This document shows, in pieces, positions 31,197 through 42,054 of a DNA stretch of 42,054 bases. Both the position numbers and the translations under genes were made by a program. Numbering within the stretch: position 1 is the stretch's first letter; every line of letters starts with the position of its first letter. The notes beneath the pieces were generated by a model. The model searched no databases and was not told the DNA's origin. It worked only from the letters and a program-made list of their open reading frames with translations. The stretch comes from Mesotaenium endlicherianum (lineage: Eukaryota; Streptophyta; Zygnematophyceae; Zygnematales; Mesotaeniaceae), in assembly GCA_009602735.1 (NCBI GenBank), contig WELA01013853.1, forward strand, positions 204,852 to 246,905, read 5' to 3'.

Positions 31197-31913
31197 TGTA
31201 ATGTATCAGTATATTGGTAGATATAATATTCATTTGAATATAATAGTCAAAATAAGTTCAGGCTGTTGAATTTTAGTCAATATCGAGTCTACTGGACTTT
31301 ATAAAATAATCAGTTTAATGACTCAGCCAGGAGCAGCAGGCTGAAGTCAACTTAGATAAGTTTGCTGACACATTCTTTGACAGCCAGCTGACTTCCGTAC
31401 TCGGTAGCAGCGAATTGCCTAGATATGCATCTAAGTGTGGTATGCTAGATGAATGGCCAGATGACATCCCTATGATGGATGGCGATTCGGGATGATGGGA
31501 GATGGCGGTGGAATTGGTTATCCGAGGTCTTACCAACGCAGTTAACTCCCGAGTAGGCGGTGCCATCGCACTGGCCGTTGAATAGTAAACTCATTCCCTG
31601 TAAATATGCTAGGCATTGCTCTCGAGTTCGGCATTCGGAAAGAAGGCCAACTCTCTTATACTGCTTCTGAGAGATATATGGATCCAAGGCGAGAAGCCAT
31701 TGATATGCGTTGTCTTCTAGCCTTGCTTATGAATGAGTTTCTTTATTGCATTATTGATGCTAGTTTACTTGCATTTGACTTGCGAGTATTGTCCACTGCT
31801 AGTGTGTTGTCCTTTGTTGATTAATCAATTAACAGAAACTACCATAAATTACCTGCTGATATAAAGATCTTAATTAATTGTTAATCGCCTATTTGGTAAG
31901 GCAATTCATTTTA
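31197..31913 (+). mobile_element. LTR B, about 717 bp, inserted in E3 pol
   Basis: Starts TGTAATGTATCAG, matching the LTR A start, and lies in plus orientation. It splits E3 between the RNase H tail (YDL) and the integrase H2C2 region. CTTAG precedes it (31192-31196) and CTTAT follows (31914-31918), a possible imperfect target duplication. Its 3' end lacks the last 60 or so bases present in LTR A and has no CA terminus, so the right boundary is approximate. Confidence 0.7.
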
Positions 31914-31918
31914 CTTAT

Positions 31919-33190
31919 ACCTCCGGCTCTTGCTTCTACGAGAAGCACACGACAACCCTCTTGGAGGACACTTTGGGATACGTTTTAGCTAGGATTTATT
32001 GCTGGCCAGGCATGTCTAAGCAAGTCAAGGAGTACTGCAGGAGCTGTGACACATGCCAAAGAGTCAAGCCATCATCACAAAAGGCGGGAGGATTCCTCCA
32101 ACCACTACCAATCCCCAAAAGACAATGGACGGACATCTCAGTGGACCTTATTGTGGACCTGCCCGTGAACCTCGAGGCCACAATGCAATACTCACGGTGG
32201 TGCACAGACTTACCAAGATGGCTCATTTTATTCCCACGACGATCAAGGCTACAGCACCTCAACTTGCAAGACTCATCTTTGACAACATCTTCCGACTCCA
32301 TGGACTACCATCAAGAATTGTGTCGGATAGAGATCCAAGATTCACAAGCCATTTCTGGAAAAATCTCTTCAAGAACTTGAGTATATCGCTGGATGTGTCC
32401 ACTGCCTACCACCCGCAATCAGATGGGCAAATTGAGCGTATGAATCGTACCCTAAAGACCTCTCTAAAGGCCTACGTGTCTACTCTAGAGCAAGATTGGG
32501 ACATGTACTTGACCCCCCTGGAGTTTGCCTACAACAACACGACGCAGGCCTCCATCCAAGAGTCCCCATTCTTCCTCAACTATGGCTTCCATCCAACCAC
32601 GCCGCTGAGCTTCACGGCTGGCCATGATGAAGTACCAGCAGCAACAGATTTTATGGAGACATTAGAAGCAACCGTCACAGCAGCAAAGAAAGCTCTACAA
32701 CACGCGCAAGATGCTCAAGCAAGAGTCGCAAACAGGTCCAGAAGAGAAATTACGTACAGAGTGGGTGATAAGGTGTTACTATCATCCAAGAATATTTCTC
32801 TAAACAACAGGCCTGCCGGCAGCAAGTTCTCTCCGAAGTATTTGGGATCCTCCAAGATTATCCAGCAAGTTAACCCCGTTGCTTTCAAGCTAGAACTTCC
32901 CCAGACTATGCACATCGACCCCGTATTCCACGCTTCCCATTTCAAGCCATACGTGCAACCCGACAACAAGTTCCCAGGACGTGTGACAACCCCATCAGCC
33001 CCAATAACAAGGGATGATCATTTGGAGTACAAAGTAGAAGACATAGTGGCTATGAGAAATTTCAGGATACAGCAGCAATACTTGATCAAGTGGAAAGAAT
33101 ATCCAGATTCTGAGAATAGTTGAGTGGCGGCGCACTACCTTGACAAAGTTCAGAGAAAGCTGAAACGCTTCCATGCCGCCAACCTCCATC
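31919..33190 (+). pseudogene. E3 integrase and chromodomain, broken
   Basis: H2C2 finger with CDTC (about 32045), VDLIVDLP, then a frameshift near 32190; MAHFIP, SDRDPRFTSHFWKNLF, YHPQSDGQIERMNRTL and EFAYNNT follow. The C-terminal fold reads YRVGDKVLLSSKNI; FHASHFKPYV and the chromodomain core QQYLIKWKEYPDSENS end at a TGA (33121). The histidine half of the finger is out of frame just after LTR B. Most of the 357-codon downstream frame is otherwise intact. Confidence 0.9.
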
Positions 33191-34068
33191 TTGGACCAGC
33201 CCCAAGTCTCTCTACTAAAAGTTTGAAGACTTCAGGGAGGCAGCCTGCCACCATCAAGAAGCAGCAGAAGACCCCTTGGAGGCAGCCTGCAAGAACAAGA
33301 AAGAGAAAAAATTGACATTAGACACCCTTCTCTTCTCGCAAGTTCTGAAAAAAAAACTGAAACTTCTACTGGGGATAGGTCTTTGCATAATTAATTTTAA
33401 ATGTACTTAGCTAGATTCTATGAGTAGGTGGTTCTTTAGAGTCCAAGTTTGCTCAATTTGGAGCTGCGATCAGAGAGATAAAAATCTCTGAACACAAGGG
33501 AGTCAGGCTGCTGGCATTATGAGGGCAGAATATGCCTTCTAACATTGTGCTCTCCCCTCAACTTGGAATGCTCTGAAACTCAAGACTATAGTAGAAGGCC
33601 TTACTGCGCCCATTTAGAGACTAAGTTTGCAAAGTTTGAAGAAGTATAGAAGGACTAATGATTTTTAGAAGTTTTTGCACAAATTTGGAGAGTCCCTACT
33701 CTCTCTGCTCTCGACAACACTCCAGAAATTGGAATGCTCTCAAATATGGTGCCCTGGTAGATTTCTTTGATGCGCTCTGTCTGGCATTGGAATTTTTCAA
33801 TTTGGAGCAGTTATGTGGACGTTATAAATTTATGAATTCGTGACAGGTTCTGGGCCTACTTGTATTATTTTCCTTATCATCAAGGAGTAGGCTAGCCAGT
33901 AAGGTCACACCACCCACGACCTTGCCTAGTCTACCTTACATGTATAGCACCTGACTTGGCACCTTTGACTACTCCTCTTGACATGTGTGGCACCTGACTT
34001 GAAGCTGTTGACTAGTCTGCTCCACATGTGTAAAACCTGACTTGACGCGCCGAGACGTAGCTTTTTCT
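33191..34068 (+). other. E3 3' non-coding region
   Basis: No coding potential. Contains two copies of TTGGAATGCTCT about 170 bp apart (33563 and 33732) and, next to the polypurine tract, a 43-bp tandem repeat with about 2.6 copies (33938-34049, unit core GCACCTGACTTG). Confidence 0.7.
33938..34049 (+). repeat. 43-bp tandem repeat near the E3 polypurine tract
   Basis: Units start ACATGT at 33938, 33981 and 34024; each contains (G/A)CACCTGACTTG or a close variant. Short tandem repeats next to the 3' LTR are common in gypsy elements. Confidence 0.8.
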
Positions 34069-34081
34069 GCTGGGGGAGTGA
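34069..34081 (+). other. Polypurine tract of E3
   Basis: GCTGGGGGAGTGA directly before TGTAGTGA, marking the start of the 3' LTR. Confidence 0.85.
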
Positions 34082-34584
34082 TGTAGTGATTTGAGTTATA
34101 AAGTATTAGTTTGGTCGTATTTTAATGCTTTTGAATATGTTTGGAGTAATATTGTGTGGCTTCAAGTGTCAATAAATACTCTAGTGAATTTGTTCATGTC
34201 CTTTGAACCTTCTGAGGCATTTTCGAAGTTAGAGGAAGGACCTAGAAGAACTCTATGTGGCAAAAGTCAGATGTGCCACTTTTAGGTTAAAGGGACATGT
34301 GTACATTATTCTAGAAAGAGGTGGTAAGTTTTGGGATGTGTTGGGTGCCAACACATCAACATGCACCTCCCTAGAAATTACTTATGTAGCAAGTATATTA
34401 ACAAGAGCTAGAACATAGAAAGATGTTCCAGAAGCACTCTTGTACTTGCCAAATTCCAGAAATATATCAACTTTCAAGAAGACATCTCGCTTTTAAGAAG
34501 CTACCACTTGTGTTCAAAGATCCTTGTCTTGAATAGATAAAGTCTTCTACTTTTCTAGGTACTTTATCTATCTGTTTCACTACA
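34082..34584 (+). repeat. 3' LTR of E3, 503 bp
   Basis: Starts TGTAGTGA and ends TCACTACA, a perfect 8-bp inverted terminus, directly after a polypurine tract. The next five bases (CTCGA) would be the target duplication; its partner is lost with the 5' end. Confidence 0.88.
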
Positions 34585-34833
34585 CTCGAGCTTTACCCAG
34601 GCACCACGCATGCAGGCATCTTCCTCTCAAAAGTCCCCATGCTGTGTCACAACCACTTAAGAACGTATGCATGCATTCCTTGAGTTTATCACCCGGGCAG
34701 CTTAACCTTTCGGCTAGCATGCAGGTCGTAGTGACGTCGCAACCCACATCCCTTGGATGGCTGCTTAAGTCGTGGCAACCTCGGCCCGAGTCCAACGACT
34801 AAGATTGCCATTCTGGACAGCGCTTTCGGCTCA

Positions 34834-34923
34834 GCATCTTCTGCATGTCTTTAGTATAGTCAGCTTTGCGGCTGACTCGGCATCTTTGCAGGCCTTAGCG
34901 TAGTCAGCTTCTAGGCTGACTGG
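34834..34923 (+). repeat. Two-copy 45-bp tandem repeat
   Basis: Both units contain GCATCTT, then TTAG(T/C)(A/G)TAGTCAGCTT and GGCTGACT; about 34834-34879 and 34880-34923. Confidence 0.75.
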
Positions 34924-35119
34924 CCTGTGAAACCCCACCCATCCCTCAACGTCAAGTTTGACCTGATTCTTGGTCAAGTTTGCACGTGTCTTGGACTAGT
35001 GCTGATTGTCAGTGGTCAACTGATGAGACAGAAGTCAGCATTGACTTCCGTACCTGAGTGGCCGCGACTTGCGCTGCGCATGTGGCATTGTCAAACGAAT
35101 AACAGTCGCGACAACATAA

Positions 35120-35699
35120 GGGCTGGTTTAGAGTCGCCAAAATTGAGCAATTTTATTCTATTCGATTGTACCCGCGTGTATCGGATGATACATCGCGACT
35201 TTGTAGTTCGAAAAATAGTCACGTTTCGTGGTTGAAAGTGCGCTTATGCGGTCAACTTTCTTTTGAACTATTTCATGTTTACAATAGAAATATGACGAAA
35301 ACTGAACTGAATAGGTCAAAACGCAAATGACCTCGAGAGGTCATTTGCGTTTTCAGGTCTCGCGAGGACCTACTCTCTTTCTATTCCTGACTCATCAGTC
35401 GCGCCAAGTACCCTGGCGTACCCGTCAAAATGGACTCGTCAAACCTCTGCTGCCAATATTTTCTTGGATGTGACTTATCCGCCCGCTAAAAAGGAGATGC
35501 AAATCGCAACGCGGGTAATATGGTAATTTGACGGTCGATGGAATAGTAGGGACTGTGCTCACTGTAAACCAAGAGTTCGAATCTGGTTACTCTTATTTGA
35601 ATAAGTTTTTTTACTTTTGAGTTTCAGAATAGCACACAAACCGGAAAGCGCGATGAGCGCAATAGAACTTGGTCGCGACTGCCCACTCTAAACCAGGCC
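35120..35699. mobile_element. PIF/Harbinger-like MITE, about 580 bp
   Basis: Terminal inverted repeats GGGCTGGTTTAGAGT (left) and CTCTAAACCAGGCC (right), flanked by TAA at 35117-35119 and 35700-35702. A 3-bp TAA duplication and GGG/GGC termini fit the Tourist/PIF-Harbinger class. No transposase is present. A perfect 17-bp stem palindrome sits inside (35318-35353). A tRNA-like GAGTTCGAATC motif lies at about 35574. Confidence 0.7.
35318..35353. repeat. Perfect palindrome, 17-bp arms
   Basis: AAAACGCAAATGACCTC, two bases (GA), then its exact reverse complement. Would form a stable hairpin or cruciform. Lies within the MITE. Confidence 0.95.
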
Positions 35700-35848
35700 T
35701 AAGTGTCGGCTAATATCAATTGAAATTTTTTGTTCCCTTTGCATTTGTTTAAGTTTTTTAGTATTGAGTTTCATGATAGCGCTATAACCGGATTAGCGCG
35801 ATGAGCGGAATAGAACTTCGTCGCGAGTGCCCACTCTAAACCGGTCCC
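35700..35848 (+). repeat. Direct duplication of the MITE right end
   Basis: About 75 bases at 35775-35848 repeat 35625-35699 with differences (GCGCGATGAGCG, then AATAGAACTT and CACTCTAAACC). It ends CCGGTCCC followed by TTAA, a second possible MITE terminus. Confidence 0.75.
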
Positions 35849-36229
35849 TTAACTTGCATGGCTTTTAGGGCGACGCATGGCGTACGAATGGTATCAGGAG
35901 ATGCGCATGTGGGTGAGGCGGGACTGTATAAGCGCCCGGAATTGGTCGGACGTTTTCTATTTGCAGGTCGACTTTTTCGATTATCCAATTAGGGTGTATG
36001 AGTCCCCCTTCTGGTGTTTGAAATAGTGTCGGGTCAGGCAGGCCGCGAGTGTGACAGGGAGGAAAACCCGGCGAGTAGGATTTTTGGCGTCCTTTTCCCC
36101 GTTCCTCTGTCGCACCCATCGTTGAGACTATGGTTGAGACTGGCTATCTTTTATGTTCGTCATAGCTTGTACGGTATACCACCCCTCCTTCATGGTACCT
36201 ACTACCACCTTTAGGATATGATAGCTGTT

Positions 36230-36322
36230 GGGTGCTAGTGGGCTGTACAGGCAGTAACAGGCGTAGTGGGTGGCAGTGGGTCGTACTGGGCTGTAGTGGG
36301 CAGTGGGCAGGCCTGTAGTGCG
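36230..36322 (+). repeat. TAGTGGG-rich degenerate repeat
   Basis: GTAGTGGGC/GGCAGTGGG and variants recur every 8-20 bases. G-clusters could form local structure; no function assigned. Confidence 0.6.
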
Positions 36323-38729
36323 CTTGATGGCCATGTCACCCAGGCCGCCCTTTTATGACCTTACTCGGCTGGGCTTGATTGGCCTATATGCAGGAGTGAC
36401 TCGAGCAAGATTCGACAATGTTTGACAAGATGTGTGTTTGTGACCTTCGTTCTGTTGCGTGTGCTGTTGTGTGTCGTAGTCAGTCGTAGTGCCATGGATC
36501 CGCGTGGTGGTGGAGGTAATGGAGCACGAGTCAGAAGATTGTACGTCAGTTCACATGCAGTTGAAAAGTGTCAGTAGTGGTCGCTAGTCAGTGGGAGAAA
36601 CATGATTGACATTTCGACAGTGTTGCGAAAGTAACGACCCCGGAATGCACGACACAAAGTGCGGGTGCTGCAATGACGGACCGTCGAAGGACGTGCAAAG
36701 CGTAGCCATGGTTTTCCTGTGACAGTTTCTGCATAACCAAAGCCATTCACGTGCTTCTGAAGCAGGCAAAGAGTTTGAGCCTGGCTACAGTCTCACAAGT
36801 TTGTCTTGCAACTTCAAGGAGGAATTGCGATAGAATATGCATAAAGAAGAGCAGAGTCAAACTTAGTCAAGACCAGCTTCTGACCTGTGGCTTCTTTAAT
36901 TTCGGAGCGTAGAGGTACCCTTTGTATCGAAGGCCTCCACTCGCGCTTCTTCATCATTGTTGAAGGTATTGTTCAAACGATAGCTTTGGGGAGGTGTACG
37001 TGTGTTGGACACCTTCAGTTGAGGATTACATTTCTCTCTAGGCTGAGACACGCCTTTGCGCTCATTCCTACTTTGTACATATTTGTCATATAAGCCGAGC
37101 GGGCATTTCTTCGCTATTGCATAACAGAGAAATGACTCGTGTACATTATATCTTCCAAGTTATTTTCTGCATGGGGGGACTTAAGTGACATTTATTGGAA
37201 TCATCTTCAAGCGTGGCTTGCGAGCATGACGAAAGTTGGCTTGCCTCCATGTAGACAAGGACATTGTATCTGCTGCCCCGGTCATTTGATTCTTCATGTT
37301 GTCTTCTTCGCAAGTCGTATCGTTTTCTTTCGCTATTCACACTTTGGTAGTCTTACATTACTGTTTGTAAAGCACCAGCTCGAATCTCCAGCGGAGCTCT
37401 TGTGGCTCTTGCGTTGGGGCCAGAGGGGGGAAAGGGAGGTAGTTTTTAAAAGCGGTCCAGGAACTCTACGTACTGTAACAGGGAATAGTGCCTTTGTGAA
37501 GCCTGTACGCTTCTTGGAGTAGGGCGAACAATGTGGAATCAACCTTCTCGGTTGCATGCCCCTGTGAAGCGTAGGAGACACTGCGTGTGTCTGGCAGTGT
37601 CCCTGTCTTGGAGAAGCTCGTCCATGCGAGGGCGTGTGCTCTGCTGGCCAGTCTTCGTGCATGCAGCCATTAGCCATCACCAGCGTCTCTCTGGGGGGGG
37701 CAGCCACCCGTCAGAATCAGAGAAAATGTCCACAGAAGAGTGTCTGATTTTTTCCAGAAAGTGGGAGAGCCGGGCTTGGGTTGTCTGGCATGAATGGCTT
37801 TTACGTCAAATTGGTTCAGCTCGCAGTAAGTACCCCGCGTCTGATGTGGGCTATGGCATGGGTAGGCATGGCGTGCTGTGGTGTTTGACTGGTGGAGCTT
37901 GTGGGGAGATGAGATGGCTGGACAAGATCACATGCAGCGCTCTAAGGGGGAGCCAATGCTGCAGAGGCGCTTTCCTAGGGAGGGGGGGAAGCACACACAC
38001 GTGGCACCTGGTCAGTGGCATCAGCCATGTGGCGCCACAGGAGGTTCTCTCCTCAAAAGTAGGGGCGTTCCGCGTCATCCCTACGCGAGCCGCCATGCCG
38101 TCTACCTCAACTCTCGCCCCCACCTCCATTGGCTGACGCAGCATGCTCTTTATATTGTCATCATCCTCTTGTGCGCAGGCACATACATGAGGCAAAGGCA
38201 GAGGCAGAGGCAGCGATAAGACAAAGGCAGTTGGGGGACAGGAAGAAAGAGGGAGGGAGAGACAGACACAGGGTCAGACAGACTGACAGGCATCAAGACA
38301 GAGAGACCTGCACAGACAGACAGAGAGGGGGACAGCAGACAGAAGCTGGGTGGGCACGCCGCGATACGCGTCTGGGGCATCTGCCCCCCTGTTGTGGCCA
38401 GCAGGGGTGCCAGCAGGCAAGAGATGCGTTGCGCTCCCATGTGCTGCGCTTACGGCCTCACCGCATGTGCGGTCCTGCCGGTCGAGTGACGTGGCACACG
38501 CTCCATCGGCCTCGAGATGCAGACAATCCAAGGGCCCTGCCCCTAAGCTGGTGGATGCAACCGGCGCGCGCTCTCTCTCCCCCGGTCCTGGTGCCAGTGG
38601 AGAGGATTGTGTCCAGACTCTCAGGCGCGGCTGCCTGGCTTGGGCTCTAGGCACCGGACTGGGGTGACGAGGTGTGCGAGACGTGGCGTGGGGTGCGTGT
38701 CGCGGAAAGGAGGCACACGGACGCTGAGA

Positions 38730-39618
38730 ATGGGAAGAGCCCAGCGGTTTGGCATGGAAGATGAGGGGGGTGGCGGCATGGACGTCGAGGGCGGATGGGC
38801 CTCTGACCGATCGCCACTTGCCAGATTCTCGCCGCGCTTCTTCTCGGCCAGGGGAGGGGCGGCAGACATCAGCACGGCGCGCGCGGGCGGCGGCGGCGGG
38901 GCGGCGACGGCGCCCATCGGTGTGATCCCCGACGACCACCTGCTGGAGATCTTCCGGCGCCTGCCCATCAGGCAGCGGCTGATGGCGCAGTCCGTGTGCA
39001 CCAAGTGGCGCCGCCTGATGTACCACCCGGGGCTCTGGACGAGCCTGCACCTGGCGGATGTGCCGGGCTTCTCGGCCAGCCAGGTGGCGCGGCTGTTCGA
39101 CCTCAGCAGAGACATCCGGGGGAGGTACAACCTCCAGAAGCTGGACGCGTCGGGCGCGTGGGGGCTGGACGTGGCGGCGCTGCTGCCGGCGCTGGCGCGC
39201 TGCAGCTTCCTGCAGCACCTCATCCTCGTCAAGGGCGCCACGGGCCGCCCGCAAGTCACCGCCAGCTGCCTGGAGGCGCTCCTCAGCCTCGGGGGTGGCT
39301 CGGGGTGGGGCTCTGAGGGGGGCTTTCTGCAGGGCGGGCAGCTCTACTCGACCTCCTCCGGGGGCAGCATTGTCTCCCGCTCCCCTTCTTCTTCTCCCCC
39401 CGTCAGAGACGGCAGCCCGGCTGCTGCTGTGCGAGACGAAACGAGGGGGAGGACTGGAGGGCGAGGAGGCAGCAGCAGCAGCCACATGGGCAATGCCATG
39501 ACTGCCTGGAGAGGCCGGGCATGCGGGAGCAGCAGCCCAGAAGGCAAGAGGGGGAGGCCGCGCGTGGTGGTGGACCTGGAGGTGGACTGGTCCTACATCG
39601 GCGAGCCCTCCGGCAGCA

Positions 39619-39652
<34 letters not shown>

Positions 39653-41534
39653 GGGCGTGACCGCGGCCCAGTGGGAGCTGGTGCTGGCGGGGCTGGCGGG
39701 CGACATCGAGGGCCTCACGGTGCGCGCGCTCTACATCGAGGTGCTGGACCTGCGCGACACATGGCCGCGCGTGCTGGCGGCGCTGCGCGCAAACGCAGCC
39801 CTGCAGGAGCTGCACGTGGTGTGCCTCTACTGCGAGACGCACCTGGTGGGCGAGATGGTGCGCAGCCTGGGCGCCGTGCTGCAGAGCGCGCACGCGCTGC
39901 ACACACTGGTGCTCAAGTACGCCAACCTCATCGCACCCTCCGCCTCCCTGCGCCCGCTCCTCCAGCTCTCTCTGCCGCAGCCCCCCTCCTCGTCCTCCCC
40001 CTCCCCCTCCCCCTCCCCCTCCTCCTCTTCCTCCTCCTCCTTGTCACCAGGAGCAGCCGACGTGCGAACAAGCACGTGGACGGGTGCGCGTGCAGATGAG
40101 GGCGGCAGCGGGGGCGGGGGAGGTGGCGGGGGGCGGGGTTTGCGGCGGCTGGAGATAGTGAGGAGCGCGCACAGCAAGCGCGTGGTGGCGGAGCTGGCGG
40201 AGTTTGTGGCGGCGGAGCACGCGCACGTGGAGGAGCTCGCGCTGGAGCTGGGCGAGTGCGCGGCCGGCGTGGTGGCGGCGCTGGCGGCCAACAGCCACTC
40301 TCGCCTGCGCCTCCTGCGCCTGGGCGGCAGCGTGCCGGAGAGCGCGGCGGTGGCACTGGCGCACGCGCTCAGGGCGGGGACCACGGGCCTGCGGGAGGTG
40401 GACCTGCGGGGGGGTCTGCTGGCGACGCCGGGCGTGCTGCAGGCCATGGCAGACGCGCTGGCGGAGAATACGATGCTCACGTGTCTTCGCATGGACTGTA
40501 GGACCCCTCTCCTTCCCCCTCTCCCTTTCCGCCTCTCGTGTTCACCAACGTATCCTGGGGCTGTGAGCGCTGGTGGGCACCTTTCTGTGAGCTGCATGAC
40601 GTCCCTCGTTCTTCAGCTTCGTGTTTCGTTCTCCTCTTTCACAGAGGCATGGGAGGCGGAGCAAGTAGTGTCAGGTGGGGAGCACGAAAGCACAACCGTG
40701 TTTTTCCTTCATTGTTGCAGTAGTTTCTGTCGATCGCGCACTAGGCAATGGAGCAAGGAGTGGATCACACGCACGTGCCTCGCACTCACTCAGTGGGCCC
40801 CCTACTGCGCATGCATGCATGACAAGCCACTGCTACTGCTGCACGTTGTCCTCACCCCTTCAGAGCTCCTGTCACCGTCGTGTCCGCACAAACGCATGGG
40901 TACCAGGTGGCGATTTCGACGCCTCGGAGAGCACGAGGGACAAGGTGGCGGCGGCCATGGAGGCGCTGGTGGGTGCGGTGGAGCGCCGCGGCGGGCTGCA
41001 CACTCTGGGGCTGTCCATCCCCGCGGGCTTCTGGGCGTCACCCGCCGCCGCGCTGCTGTGCGCGTGGCCCAAGCGCTTCTCGCCCCCTCCGCTGGCACGC
41101 CTGCTCAGCGGGGCCTCGCCACTTGTCACCGTGCTGCACCTCACAGGTGCGCATGCAGCATCAGTGGGCACGGCAGCATGGAGCGTGGAGTGGCTGGATT
41201 GCAGGGGCAATGCTTGCCCTTCTCCTTCTCTGCCCTACTTCCTTCCGCATCTGCGGCAGTCACTGTCCTGGCAGACGAGAAGCACGCATGTGTGGCGGGT
41301 CTGAGCCTCGTCATGTATGCAGATATTCATACTCCTGAAGATATTCATGTGTGCATATGCGCATGTGTGTGTGTATTTGCGTTCGTGATGCCAAACTGTA
41401 GCCTGTGCATGCTTAGCCGGCTACATTTTGTGATAAAGGAATTGCGTGCTGGGGTGCGCGCAGCTCCCTACGACGACTGGCGCTTTGGGGCCGCGGCCGC
41501 CTGGCGCTTCTGGCTCGGCCTCAGCCGTGCGCCC
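38730..41534 (+). CDS. F-box / leucine-rich-repeat protein (3' end not in window)
   Basis: Likely substrate receptor of an SCF ubiquitin ligase. Exon 1 is 38730-40497, starting at the first true ATG of the frame (MGRAQRFGMED). An F-box at residues about 65-108 (IPDDHLLEIFRRLPIRQRL, then VCTKWRRLMYHPGLW) is the SKP1-binding site. RNI-type leucine-rich repeats follow (LQHLILVKG, LQELHVVCLYC, VEELALELGE, LRLLRLGGSV, LREVDLRGG). They are interrupted by a Ser/Gly linker at about 190-310, including poly-Gly from a GGC run at 39621-39650, and by a Ser/Pro stretch near 415-435. Exon 2 is 40907-41146 (phase closes as MD-C-GDFD); exon 3 starts at 41464 (APYDDWRF) and probably ends at 41534. The open frame continues to 41930 but only through CT-rich intron-like sequence. 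The gene may continue past the right edge. Confidence 0.8.
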
Positions 41535-42054
41535 GTGTCCCACCACGCCACTTATCGCAGTACCCCCCCGCCGCCTTCTTCCCGCTGTGCACTATTGCTC
41601 ACACTGTGCTTCCTCTGCTTCGGCTCCGCTGCTGCTGCTGCTCTCCCGTTCGCCCTTCCTTGTTCCCCCTCCTCTCTTTTCTTTCGCATGTCCCCTCTCC
41701 CTCTGTCTCTACCTTTCCCTCCCCTCGCTGTCTTCTTCACCTCACATCCTCTCTCCCTTTCCCTCTCCTTCTCCTCCTTCCTCTCACCGTCCTCTCCTCC
41801 CGTCCCTCCTTCCCTCCCTTTATCCTACTGGGAGGAGGGGGTGCTGTCTCTCACAGGTGGCACCCCTCTTCAGGGGAAGCATCTCATGCGTGCCTGTAGT
41901 AGGAGGGCTCCTCTGACTGCCCCATTGTGAGCGTCAGCACCGCAGTAGACCCATGTGTGCGTACAAACAGTCGATCAGTTTGCTTTGCTTCAGCTGTGAT
42001 GGCGGGTTGAGCCATTTGAGCGGCGCTGCTGTCAGCCAGTCTGCCCCCCCCCCC
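41535..42054. other. CT-rich intron or 3' region of the F-box gene
   Basis: Pyrimidine-rich (TCCC/CTCC runs) up to a possible acceptor CTCACAG at about 41857. What follows has no clear leucine-rich-repeat coding. The window ends in a C run. Confidence 0.4.

Larger units (their letters stand above)
29611..34584 (+). mobile_element. E3: Ty3/gypsy chromovirus, 5'-truncated, with 3' LTR
   Basis: Plus-strand order: last part of the protease-RT linker (29650), RT, RNase H, [LTR B insertion], integrase, chromodomain, 0.9-kb 3' non-coding region with tandem repeats, polypurine tract, 503-bp LTR. The 5' LTR, gag and protease are missing. RT and integrase relate to E2 but differ clearly, and the LTRs do not match, so this is a different lineage. 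Confidence 0.9.
34585..38729. other. Intergenic region with repeats, no recognised gene
   Basis: Between the E3 LTR and the F-box start codon. Contains a 45-bp tandem pair, a MITE, a TAGTGGG-rich stretch (listed separately) and a purine-rich GACA/AGGCAG run (38195-38345) that may be F-box promoter or 5' UTR. Open frames at 37139-37522 and 37531-38136 have no recognisable motif. Confidence 0.4.

Noticed and set aside
38274..39902. 542-codon minus-strand ORF
   Set aside because: Antisense shadow of the GC-rich F-box exon; no domain, biased composition.

Overview
The window is nuclear DNA from a green-lineage eukaryote, most likely a streptophyte (charophyte alga or bryophyte-grade plant); the species cannot be told from sequence. 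Grounds: short GC-rich exons split by introns full of CT, GT and CCTG microsatellites, a probable plastid-targeted acetyl-CoA synthetase start, a plant-type GH17 glucanase, a small protein with a two-part thylakoid-lumen address, and Ty3/gypsy chromoviruses. Exon models were assembled by hand from splice signals, codon phase and remembered family motifs; no alignment was run.

Left block (1-16.8 kb) holds four genes. An acetyl-CoA synthetase (minus) has its first two coding exons here and runs off the left edge. A complete seven-exon GH17 beta-1,3-glucanase (minus, 2333-7112) follows. A complete sixteen-exon PSMD5-like proteasome-base assembly chaperone (plus, 8217-14409) is divergent from it; the 1.1 kb between them carries a 23-bp minisatellite. 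A two-exon predicted thylakoid-lumen protein (minus, 15616-16798) is convergent with PSMD5.

Middle block (18.1-34.6 kb) is an AT-rich nest of decayed Ty3/gypsy elements. E1 (minus) keeps a 3' LTR and integrase, and its integrase is split by a 943-bp solo LTR of the same family lying in the opposite direction with a perfect 5-bp target duplication. Next come a 1.7-kb LTR (A), a short non-coding internal segment with a primer-binding site, and a 742-bp LTR that has a polypurine tract on one side and a primer-binding site on the other. E2 (minus) retains gag, protease, RT, RNase H, integrase and chromodomain; E3 (plus) retains RT to chromodomain plus a 503-bp 3' LTR, and is itself interrupted by a relative of LTR A. 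E2 and E3 are both 5'-truncated against a 350-bp GC-rich host-like piece.

Right block (34.6-42.05 kb) starts with 4 kb of non-coding DNA including a PIF/Harbinger-like MITE, then an F-box/leucine-rich-repeat gene (plus, from 38730) that appears to run off the right edge. The genes look like unrelated housekeeping and cell-wall or plastid functions, not one pathway. I found no clear novel multi-gene system; the best leads are the TE architecture, an in-frame TGA at the same RT position in E2 and E3, two frame-required GC-AG introns, and the lumen protein.
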